In this document: positions 24,561 through 34,522 of the stretch, piece by piece | How positions within the stretch are numbered: position 1 is the first letter of the stretch | Layout of the letters: the number at the start of each line of letters is the position of its first letter | DNA from: Tetranychus cinnabarinus | Taxonomy: Eukaryota; Arthropoda; Arachnida; Trombidiformes; Tetranychidae | NCBI GenBank assembly: GCA_022266195.1 | Contig: WHVY01000002.1 | Location: 11,237,001-11,301,000, forward strand | Direction of reading: 5' to 3' | DNA length: 64,000 nucleotides | Notes under the pieces: generated by a model | What the model was told of the DNA's origin: nothing | Database searches by the model: none | The model's input: the letters and a program-made list of their open reading frames with translations, nothing else | Program-made: the position numbers and the translations under genes

Positions 24561-26285
24561 GAAAATTAAACCTTGCGGTTATCCTCCTTTAAAATTAGTG
24601 ATTTAAAACGGTCAGTAGAAACAATTGGTTGGTTAATTGTTTGACCTACAGATACATCTTGATCCATAACAGTAAACCAAATATTGCCAAAAGATGCTGA
24701 AAAGGAAAACAAAGAAATTTTTTTAGTAAATAATTCAACTAAATTATAGTCATTGAATCAAAGTGAAAGTAAACACTTGGCATATTGATAAATCAACTCA
24801 CCGTTAATCACAATAATCAATTTTAAGAGTAACTTGAAAAATTGGCATTTCCAGGTAAAGGGGGAAACTCGACCAGTACAATGGTGCAAGGTATGAAACT
24901 AAGAAAAGGAAGAAAACAGGTAAAAAAATCTTTAGTAGTTGATTCAGTTTTTGCTGTTTACCTTCACAAATCTAATGTATTTATAATAATGTAACAAAAC
25001 AAAAGCCAAAGTCAAACAAAAACTGTTTGTATCTCAACTAAACAAGTAAAAAAATTACTTAGTTTATTCACTCCATGTTTACTTTCAATTGGTTTTTGTT
25101 GTTTGCTCATGATAATAATAATAATAATAATAATAATGAGGATGATGAGAATGAGAATGATAATGATGGTAACTTCAATGCCTAAGGCATTATCTCTTGT
25201 TATGCTATTTGATTTACCTGTCATCACCTTCTAATGATGGTTTCTTAATAGTCATCAGATTGATCCTTCCGGTCAATTTTGTTTTCCCCCCTCTCTATGA
25301 CTTTATCTCCCTCTAAGGTAAAGATAATTGATTGCAATTGGTTATCATCATTATCATCGTCATCATCATTATTATGTGTATATATTTATATGTTGAAAAG
25401 TTTGCTGTTTTTTACCTTTTCTTAAAATGTATGACCAGACCGTGAAAATTGACTCTCAACTGATGAGAGAGGCAGAGACCAATAGCTTTACCTTGCGGCT
25501 ATTTGTATATTTGTTGGTTTTCTTGTTTACCTTTCATCATCCGGTCAGCTTTACCATTATTATTATGATAATTATTTTTCCTTTTTTTTACCTATTACCT
25601 TGTGTTAAAACATCATTTGACAGCAAGAGCAAAACCATGAAGAGAACCAAAAATGATTCTGGAAAAGTTGTCAAGCCAGAGAGAGAGAGTCACAATCTTT
25701 TGCTTAACACACATTTTTTCAGCAAATTGTTGATGTTGCGTCTTTTTTTGTTACCTTAAAACAAAAAAATGAATTCTTCGGCAATCTGTTGACATGCATA
25801 ATTGTAAATCTCTTTAAGCTTTTCCATCATGTATGACTAGAGATGCAACAGCCAGGTAAAACGTTTGATACTCCAGAAATGTGAATGGTTTCTTCCGATG
25901 CTTGTCTTGACATGGCTTTATATTATGATTACTGGATTATTCTGGAATTTGTTACTGTTGGTTACTGTTTCCTTGTATTTATACAGAGTGCACTGATTTC
26001 CGTGAGAAATTTGTATTCAATATACCTTGAAACAAACATCTCATTGAAAGATAACCCAATAACATTGTTATCCATCGATTAACTTTACCAAACTCACTGA
26101 GAATTGGCCCAGTTCACAAATTACCACACTTTATCCTCTTATCGTCATCTGTTCTCGATGCCATCTTTATCCTCTAAATCCTTTTTCCAACGTTTGTCTC
26201 TTTTGTAGTCTTCCTGTATTTTCCTCCTTCTTTTCATACAGCTTTGTTACCTTTTCCTAATTTAACCTCTAACCTCTCGGTAATC
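24561..26285. other. Intergenic stretch with microsatellites
   Basis: No supported gene. The open frames at 25427-25759 and 25885-26082 are hydrophobic and Ile/Leu/Phe rich, without domain or splice support. An (AAT)n tract and GAT-rich tracts are present. Confidence 0.45.
25112..25137. repeat. (AAT)n microsatellite
   Basis: About nine AAT units followed by GAGGATGATGAG. The - strand open frame across it (poly-Ile) is an artefact of the repeat. Confidence 0.9.
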
Positions 26286-26393
26286 ATGATGGACAGTATC
26301 ACAGTGAATAGTGTAGAAGGTTGTCCCAAAATGGCTTTATTTTCTCAACTCAATGAATCCAAAGTTGATGAAGAAGAGCTGGAAAAACGGTAA
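26286..26393 (+). other. Candidate small exon upstream of the ZP gene
   Basis: A short frame starts with two ATG codons at 26286 and runs 35 codons to TAA. Its second half (MALFSQLNESKVDEEELEKR) has a charged, coding-like composition unlike the surrounding Ile/Phe-rich junk. The stop overlaps a possible donor (CG then GTAAAA at 26390). It lies about 340 bp upstream of the ZP start. It may be a 5' exon of another transcript, an upstream open frame in the ZP 5' leader, or chance. Confidence 0.2.
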
Positions 26394-26730
26394 AAAGAAG
26401 TGAATAAAAATGTTATTGCATTAGTTAATCAATGTTACCTATTGTTGTTGTTATTGTTGTTGTTTATTTAGATACACAAACTAATCATTAACTTGATTCA
26501 TCAACTGTTTAATACATTTACAAATAAAATTGTCGTGGAGCCTACTTTTAACTACTAGTTTACCGTTCAACAATGAAAACCTAAACAGTTAAAACATCAA
26601 ATTTATTTGTTACCATTCTTTATATTTAGTGACCTTCTGACTTGCTTTTGCTTTGTCTTGCATCTATTTTGTGGTTATATTTTTATTTGACTATTTATTT
26701 GTTTATTTATCTACTCATTGATCCATCAAA

Positions 26731-29700
26731 ATGGAAATTATTTTTGTTCAAATCAACCACTTGATAGTACTGATGTTACTATTACAACTAATATCAATCA
26801 GTTTATGTACAATGACTGTTAATCACACAAAAGAGAATCATAATCACAATCAACATCAACATCATGGTCAACCAAATTTTCACCAAACTAGGGTAAGTGA
26901 TGTCTGACAAGGTTAACAATCAAGTAAAAATAATGATAAGTAATGGGTTACATACATTTCTGAATACATTCAACCAGATGAATGAGAAGCAACTTTTACC
27001 AAGAATAGTGCAAAGAGATAACTGGTAAACATCTTTGATTTTTGTAAGAATTGTTCACGTTTGTGTTGTTTTTGTCAGTCCGGTTACATTAACTTTTTCC
27101 CATCGTCATCGAAATGTGGCCTTTTACACAATTGACCAATAGGATGACCATAACTGTGATTGTCATTCAGCTAAAATAGTGACAAAAGAGAAAAAAAGCA
27201 AAACAATGAATCAGTTATCATTTCACAAACCACATTTAATTTGAGGATTGATGATACAGAATGATGTGGATGATCTTTTGTCTTCCTTTCTTTCATCTCT
27301 CCATTTTATCCATTTCATCAATATTGACCTTGCCACGTGACGTTTTCCGTTTTACCAATGAACACACTTTATCCGGAAAAAACGGAATCAATCTTACCCA
27401 TCAGCTTGCGTTGATCTATTTAATTACTTTTAATCAAAATGTTAAATCAACCAGTTTAAATGGTGAATAAAGAGTAAACTTATTACACACTTGAAACAGT
27501 AACATCAAATACAGAGAATCACGAATTCATGATATACAAGTCAGGAGCAAACCAAAATGACCAGCAGCAAAATCAGGTTCAAATAAGATGGATCGAACAC
27601 CAGCATTCACTAATCACCATCTGAAATTACAATGAATATTTAACATGAATAAAACAAATTTAAATAACTGGTTAGAAATGTGTGCTTCAAGACAAAGGAT
27701 CGAATGGATTGGTTAAAAAATCCGTTAACTAATGGCTTATCTGTGTTATCACATTTTAGCTCACCAGTTCATTTCAAGAAGCTTCTTTACTTTTTGAAAA
27801 CAATTATCGATAAAGAGTGACAAAAAGTTGATAAAATTGTAGAGCTTTTTGTAAAGTCTATCTTATCTGTCTAAAAATCTGTCTACATCAAAGAGTTGCC
27901 ACTTTTTGTACATTTAAGGTTAAAACATTTAAAAGTGTTTCTCACTTTTGTTTAGCCGTCTGAGTAATCTATCCAGTATTTAACAAATGCCTTTAAGTTT
28001 TTGCATTCAAATGCTTCTTTTTCAATTGATTTGTTTTCTTTTTTTCAATGATTCTAGTTAAAACGAAGCAAAGCTGACCGTTGGCCATCAAATCTTGAGA
28101 CTTGGCAATTTAATAATGGCAAGCAAAATGGAATTAAAACATCTTCATCTTCCCTTAATAGTCAATCAGTTCCACTTACACCATCAGCTCAAAGTGAGTC
28201 ATTTATTTGTTGATATTCATATTATTTATTATGTTCCTTTGATTAAATTAAAGTTAATTCACATACCTGTTAGCTAATTATCTCTTTTTTTTCGTTACCA
28301 TTTTTCTCCCATCAATTGTAAACCATTAAAGATATTAAATGTAACATTCGAGGCGATGTTAAGAGTTTCACTTCAATGATAACCTTACCTTCAGGATATA
28401 CGGTTCCACCCATATTTGAAGATTACATTGATTCAAATGGAGAGACATCATCATCAAGCTCTCAAGCTGATTGTTCAATGACATTGATATCATCTTCCTC
28501 GCAATCGCCATTATCATCAAAGTCAAACACATACAGTATGAAAATAACTGATTTTGCTAAATGTGGAGTGAAATCGGAAAAATCAGCTGATGGCAAGGTC
28601 AGAAATGTTTAATATACTAGCACCTTAATCGTCGTTTTCAATTAAATCTTGTTATCTGAGAATATGCGTTAAACTTGATTATCACTCATCATGAATCTTA
28701 AACGTGATTTCTATAATTGGCTTATCTTGATACAGTATTTTCTTACTCCTCATTATAATCATTTATAATCATTACCAATATCATTATTAATATCGTTTAT
28801 GCTGCATATATTGTATTATAGGAATGGATGTCAGTCACTTTACGGATTCCATTCATAAATGGCCTGAGAACTGCTCAAGATGAACACATTGTGATTGTAT
28901 GTCGCCCACAAGAAGCTGTAATGGCCAAAAATTCACTTCTTGATTTCAAAACCAATCTGTAAGCGTCACAAGTGTCACGAATCACTTGCCTAATCTTGCT
29001 TTTATATCTTGATTCTTAATGTAACATTTCTCGTCTCTCTTTTTATTCGCAGTCAAAGGCCTGTCAGAACTGTATTCAGTAGCTTAGAACCGGAAGTTGA
29101 AGTAAAAGTTGGATTGTTTGCTAAACCATCAGGAGTGAGCTATTATTCAGAAGAGATTCCATTTGATGGGCTGATAGAGGTTGGTGAAGAGTTGCAGTTC
29201 CGAGCAATTGTAAAACCAGGAGATGGTGAGTTAATCAATGAATAAGAAGTTTTGCAATCCAAATCAGCATGAAAACAAATCAAAATTGAGTGAAATATAA
29301 TTTCTATTGCATATTGATTTAAATTGAAACGAAAAAACCCTTCTGTTTATCGTTACCAGATTGAATCATCAACAGATGAAAAAGATGTTGAAATTGAATT
29401 TGATTGCTTTCTCATTTACAATTGAACTAATATTAGCTTTATTTTTTCTTTTGAATTTTTTTAAGGTTGGAAATATGCTAAACTAACTGATTTAAAGGTT
29501 TACATGGTAAACGATAATGAATTTGATCAACTTGACAACTCTCAAAGTGAAGTTAAACCAGGCAAGGACAGAAAAGATTTGGTTAAATTTGATTCAAATA
29601 AATCATCATCAGTTGATAAAGAGGCAAACAAATTGATGAACCATAAAAAACGTAACAATGAGGTTGCCATCCTTGTTATGGATAATGGTTGCCGTAATCC

Positions 29701-32652
29701 TGTTTATTCAGCATTAGCACCTTACCATCCTTATCGTGATACAAGCAACCCTCTTGCGGTTGCTTTTAATTTCAAAGCATTCATGTTTCAAGATATGTCA
29801 GATGATGACTCAATCAGGATTACAGCTAAAATCATGGCCTGCCTAGAAGAAACTGATTGCTCACCGGTAAGATGAAAAGTCATGATAGTCATGCAAATAC
29901 TTTGCATTAATGTTCTACAACCATTCTTTATTTCATAGTATAACATATTATCAGCAAACTATGAGTAAAATAATTATGATTGAGTAAAATTCTCAAGCAA
30001 TTTAATAAGGAATACCTTGCATGCTTATCAATTTTCAGTCTCAGTAAAGCACAATGAGAATTGATTTATCATTGAAGTTTTAACATTGCCTTTTTTTATC
30101 ATGATTATGACTCTTAAAGAGACCTCAAGACTACGTTTTAGGTAAACAGGTAGAGGCAATCTTTAAAATTGTCCTATTTTATTTTTCAATTAATTTAATG
30201 TTAATGTTAATGAAGATAACATCTATTGAACAATTTCATTCTCATTTTCATCGTATCTCGTTAACTGAATGTCAAACAAAATTGCCATGCGTATCATTAT
30301 CTTGAAAAATTTGAACCAATTTTTGGTTTTACTTTTTGCTGTTAAGGTAAAGTATTTCTGTAAAGGTAAGATCGCCTTATAAAAAAGATCCTTCGGGCTG
30401 AGCCAGCAAAAAGGCAAACAAGACGATGAGAAAAAAGATGTTGATCTTGTCAGTGAATGAGATGTAAAATTTTAAGCTTCAGTAATTACAATTACCGAGG
30501 TAAAAAGAAGGAGATGATTATGATGAAAATGAAAATTCAAGTTTAACGATTCGATTCTTATCTTTATTTTGTTTCTTTGCACATTTATCATCATCACTTT
30601 TAGAGTTTTTGTCCAGATAATGGTCAACAAGGTTATGGAAGACGAAGGAGACGCAGTATCACAGAGGATTATCGCAATAACGATGATGATGAAAGTAGTA
30701 ATAATTATAATGGTAATCAACATCTATCCCTTTCAATAACCCACCAGGAAAGTGAAATGAATAAAGATGGTTACGATATTTCATCCAATTATCAGGAAAC
30801 AAGAAATGCAAAGGCGTCATCATTTTCACCCAATCAAAGTGAAATCAATAATTTTTCCCGAAACTTTCAAGTCAAAGTTGTTTTACCCGGTTATGCCAAA
30901 AGTGAGCATCTACACCATTCCTTGCATTTGCTTGCATCTCTTACCTTGCCCTATCATCCTTGCTAACTCCACCTTGGTAGTTAAGTATAATGTAATGATA
31001 AGAACTGAATTGATTAGGTGAATAATTTTGGTGGTTACTCAATGAAAACTGGATGGTCGAGTGAAAAATTTGCCTAAACTGGAGACAGTTTTAGGCAAAT
31101 TTTTCAGTGGCAGTTGGATTGTATGTCGGTTGACTGTAAAAGTGGCGCCTTTATGTATAGTCGTTTAGTCTCACAGTTTCATTTATGTTTAAATTTTAGT
31201 TACACTACCTTACCTTGTAGGTAATAATACTTTAAAAATGAATTAGCTTTAAAAAGTAAAGTAGTAAGAAGTAGTAGTAGTAAAATAGTAAATAGTAGTA
31301 GTATTTAGATACTTTCACCTTGCCTTGCAAAGGTCAGGTCACTTAATTTTTTACCTTTCATGTATGAAAATCAGAGAGAAAGATGATCATCATTTTTTTC
31401 ATTTTAAGACGCTGATAATTATATGAAAAAAATAGCATGAAGAATGAGTCTCAACATGCAAACCATCGCAAGAAAAAAAGGTTCATCCTCTTTCATTAAA
31501 ACTTATCACTTTTTTTCATCTAAATTAACCTTATCTGTTCTTATCTTACTTTTTTATCTTCCTCATCTTTCCTTGTCTATCTTCACTTTCTCTTTACCAG
31601 TTTCGCCATATTATTTTGAACACACACGCCTCTTCTAATGTCCATTTATTGGACAACAAGCAAGCTTAGCTTAAACCAAGATCGACAATCAGCGAAGATG
31701 AAGATAATTTAAGGCTTTCTCGTCTCCTTTTTTTACCTGATTGACCTTTTCTTTTCATCCTCCCTTTCTCATGTCCCATTGGCCCTAATGTTACAACCCA
31801 ATGAGAAACAAAAAAGAAAGTAAAAGATGATATTCTCTTACATTGTTAACGATGATGAGGACGGTCAACGGCACAGAACCATCACAAATTACAGGAAATT
31901 ACTTTAGACGGAGACAGCTTTAAAGAAGGTAGAAGACAGTGTAAATATTGAAGAGGACACTGGTCTTAAAAGAAAGTGTGAAGAGTTAATCCGCTAAGAA
32001 TGGGCCAGACAATTTTAAGAATGAAGAAGACGGTGAAAATTCCGAACAAGACACAATTTGAAGAAACAATAACTTCTGTCTGGATACATTTATTAATACA
32101 AGACTCAATCATGAGAGCCGATAACCTGAGATGCATCTCTAGCCCCATCATGAACCTGATCAGGTTTAGTTGGTCTACACTAATTTTTGCCATAGTGGTA
32201 CACGAAAAAATATTGTCGACTCGCTGACTTTGCTCAAAATTTTCACTGTCTCCTGTATTCTTAACATTGTCTGGCCCATTCTTAAAGGATTAACTCTTCA
32301 CACTTCTTTTACGACCAGTGTCTTCAATATTTAAAGCTGTCTCCGTCAAAAGTAATTCTCTGTATTATCATCAACTTTCTTTTTTTCGCCAAACCTTAAT
32401 TCCTTTTTATTATTTTACTTATCTTTGTTTTTCTTTGTCTTTTCATCAACAGCTTTACAGTCCATCTCAAATGATGATGTCAATAATGAAATGGATACAC
32501 AGATAGTCAACTTGCATAGTCTGTATAACCGTTCAAGTTGTAAAAATAGTCTTCTAGTGTTGGCAGCTTCTTCAGCAGTTTTATGTTCGGCAATCATGCT
32601 AGCTGCTCTGTGGACAGTTAGAGTCGCTAGTAGGAAAAACAATGCCATATAA
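26731..32652 (+). CDS. ZP-domain transmembrane protein (complete, eight exons)
   Basis: Exons: 26731-26892, 28058-28193, 28332-28597, 28822-28958, 29053-29225, 29466-29866, 30604-30901 and 32453-32652. All borders are GT-AG and phases agree, giving 590 residues. Residues 1-28 are a signal peptide (hydrophobic LIVLMLLLQLISISLC); a His/Asn-rich stretch follows. The ZP domain runs about 103-428: ITLPSGYTVPP, VTLRIPF and IVIVCRP in the first half, then GWKYAKLTDLKV, MDNGCRNPVYSALAPYHPYR and FNFKAFMFQDM in the second, and DCSPSFC at its end. RRRRRS at 438-443 is a furin-like cleavage site, and 557-580 is a membrane helix with a short basic tail. This is the standard layout of arthropod apical extracellular matrix ZP proteins, which polymerise after cleavage. 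Two Ser/Asp/Lys-rich inserts (about 128-165 and 310-352) make the ZP domain longer than usual. I cannot assign it to a named Drosophila ZP protein. The ATG has good context (AAAATGG). Confidence 0.88.
27225..27431 (+). repeat. ~205-bp repeat, copy in ZP intron 1 (pair at 32831-33033)
   Basis: Recurs in the same orientation about 5.6 kb away, just downstream of the ZP gene. Shared words include ACAAACCACATTTAATTTGA, TCATCAATATTGACCTTGCC, CACGTGACGTTTTCCG, ACACTTTATCCGG and GTTGATCTATTTAATTAC. About 50 bases around CACGTGACG are identical. The frame 27261-27470 is not kept open in the other copy, so it is not a shared coding exon. Confidence 0.9.
31060..31108. repeat. Strong hairpin in last intron of the ZP gene
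   Basis: AGTGAAAAATTTGCCTAAAC (from 31060) pairs with its near-exact inverted copy ending at 31108 (GGCAAATTTTTCAGT). The stem is about 20 bp and the loop about 4-5 bases. It could be a very small foldback element or a transcribed hairpin; nothing identifies a microRNA. Confidence 0.7.
31261..31310. repeat. AGT-rich imperfect tandem repeat
   Basis: GTAGTAAGAAGTAGTAGTAG-type sequence, continuing with interruptions to TAGTAGTAGTATTTAG, inside the last ZP intron. Confidence 0.7.
31890..32364. mobile_element. TA-flanked foldback element (MITE candidate) in last ZP intron
   Basis: The left arm starts TACAGGAAATTACTTTAGAC (about 31890) and the right arm ends with its inverted partner AAAAGTAATTCTCTGTA (about 32364). 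The arms match for roughly 130-150 bp with short indels. Shared blocks include GACGGAGACAGCTTTAAA, TGTGAAGAGTTAATCC and AAGAATGGGCCAGACAAT; the arms end around GTGAAAATT (32048 and 32236). About 180 bp between them are unrelated. TA flanks and CAGG-like ends suggest a non-autonomous Tc1/mariner-type element. The internal open frames at 31966-32193 and 32000-32227 overlap on opposite strands and are not recognisable as transposase. Confidence 0.75.
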
Positions 32653-32830
32653 AAAGATATCCTGTGTAATTAATCAAAAATTAGAGACCAGCTTGAAGAG
32701 TATCTTTATCACTGTTGCCCTGAAATCATGATACGATTTTGCTTAAATTTGAAAATTAACCAACGCAGTGTTGATGGAAAGTCAAAGATGAATGCCATTA
32801 ATCAAAAGCTAAAAACTATCAGTTTACAAG

Positions 32831-33033
32831 ACAAACCACATTTAATTTGATCATTGATACAGAATGCGAAGACCAGATTATTTTCTGTCTTCCTTTTCAT
32901 CTCTCCATCTCATCCATTTCATCAATATTGACCTTGCCACGTGACGTTTTCCGTTTTACCAATGGCCACACTTTATCCGGAAAAACGGAATCAATCTCAT
33001 CTATCAACTTACGTTGATCTATTTAATTACTTT
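32831..33033 (+). repeat. ~205-bp repeat, copy downstream of the ZP gene
   Basis: Partner of 27225-27431, starting about 180 bp after the ZP stop codon, in the same orientation. Similarity ends on both sides near the same words (ACAAACCACA at the left, TTAATTACTTT at the right). No terminal inverted repeat or target duplication is apparent. Confidence 0.9.
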
Positions 33034-34522
33034 AAATGTTGATTTAAATAATTTATTTGTTATGGAAGAATCTACCGATCATTTGTAAACTGAGATTTTG
33101 CCTCACATGCCAAAATATTGAATACATTTAGATAACATCTGAATAAATCGAAGTAACCTGTTAACTAATTATTTATCTAATTTACCATCCATGGCTAAAG
33201 AGTTGCCGTGATACGAAGGAGACAAATCATTAAAAAGCTTTTAAACCAATTTCTTAATGATATTGATATTTGCCCGAATCTTGTTTGCAATGTTTAGATC
33301 AAACATTAGTAAAATCGATGTGAAAACACGGATTAAACGCGACTTGGATCAAAGGAAGTAAGAATGGAAATGAAAAGAGGATCAACAATTGGAAGAAAAG
33401 TTTCAACATTTTTTTACTGAGAAAACATAAAAGCTGATGGATTAAATTGCGTTAAATTGATTCCAGAGGCAAGTGTATAATGGAGTGTGTACGTTTTTTG
33501 CATGTGTGAGTTTATCTTGTTTGTGTACCTATTGTTTCTCCATCGTTACATTTCAATGAATCTTCATGGGTGACAACAAATGATGTTAAAGAGGCCTGAA
33601 GAAGAAGAAAAGAGATAGAAGCAGAAACAGAAGCTACTAAGCTTTAAATGTTATTTTTGAATAAAATAAGGTTTTGGGAGGTAAAATTTGAGTTTTTGCT
33701 GCTCCTTCGAATGTTTCAAGATGATGTTGTTGGGTCTCATACACTTTGTTGTTGCTATTATTATTAGTAGTTGTGGTAATATTAAATAATTATTGTTTGA
33801 CTTGGGATAATTATTTCTACAAGTCTTGGAGCTAGAAGGTATTTTGATCACCAAGGAAGATTGAAAAGGAGAGGAAAAAAAGAAGACAGAAAAAAGGAAA
33901 ATAAGTAAAGAGCGACAAAAAAATGCTCTTCAAAGTATTTACCTCCCAAGAAAGCGTGAAAATGATGGTACCAAGCAAAAACAAAGAAAAAAAATACAAG
34001 TTAACAGTATACAATTGAGATTTCCTAGCATCTTAAGATGTTAAATTCATTTCTTAAATATATTTATTTATATAAGTTTTTTGTCTTTTGTCTTAGCATC
34101 CGAAAATTGATGATAATGGTGATGAGAATGAGGGTGATGATTATAATGAGGTTGAAGATTGCAATCATTCCAGTTCCCGCTTTTATCCTGTTGCTTCCTC
34201 TGTCATCGTTTTTTATCCATTTTATTTTTTGTATTTTGCGTAAACTTCTTTGCACTTTATCTTTTGCTTTAGATTTTTTTGTTTCGTCTTTTTCCTCCAT
34301 TTGGTAGGAAAGTATGATGGCGAATTTGATATTGGGATGAGGATAATGCGAATGATGAATGAGTAAATGTAAAGAGAGGGAAAGAGAGAGAGAGAGAGAG
34401 AAAGAATGAAGATGATGAGGTTATCTTTGAGTTCTTTTGTTATGTATATATTTATAGTTATTTTTGTAGAGAGTCGGGTTTTGTTTTTTTGATGATGGTG
34501 ACGTTATTTTGCGCTAATATCT
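33034..34522. other. Region between the convergent ZP and T-box genes
   Basis: The two genes end towards each other here. The part next to 34522 should contain the T-box 3' untranslated region; AATAAA-type signals on the minus strand occur near 34057-34070 (TTTATTTATA on +). A (GA)n tract lies at 34384-34401. The overlapping open frames (33651-34307) are low complexity. Confidence 0.45.
34384..34401. repeat. (GA)n microsatellite
   Basis: Nine GA units, probably within the 3' untranslated region of the T-box gene. Confidence 0.85.

Noticed and set aside
32000..32227. Overlapping open frames on both strands within the foldback element
   Set aside because: No transposase motif; they span the arm and unrelated middle and lie within the ZP last intron.
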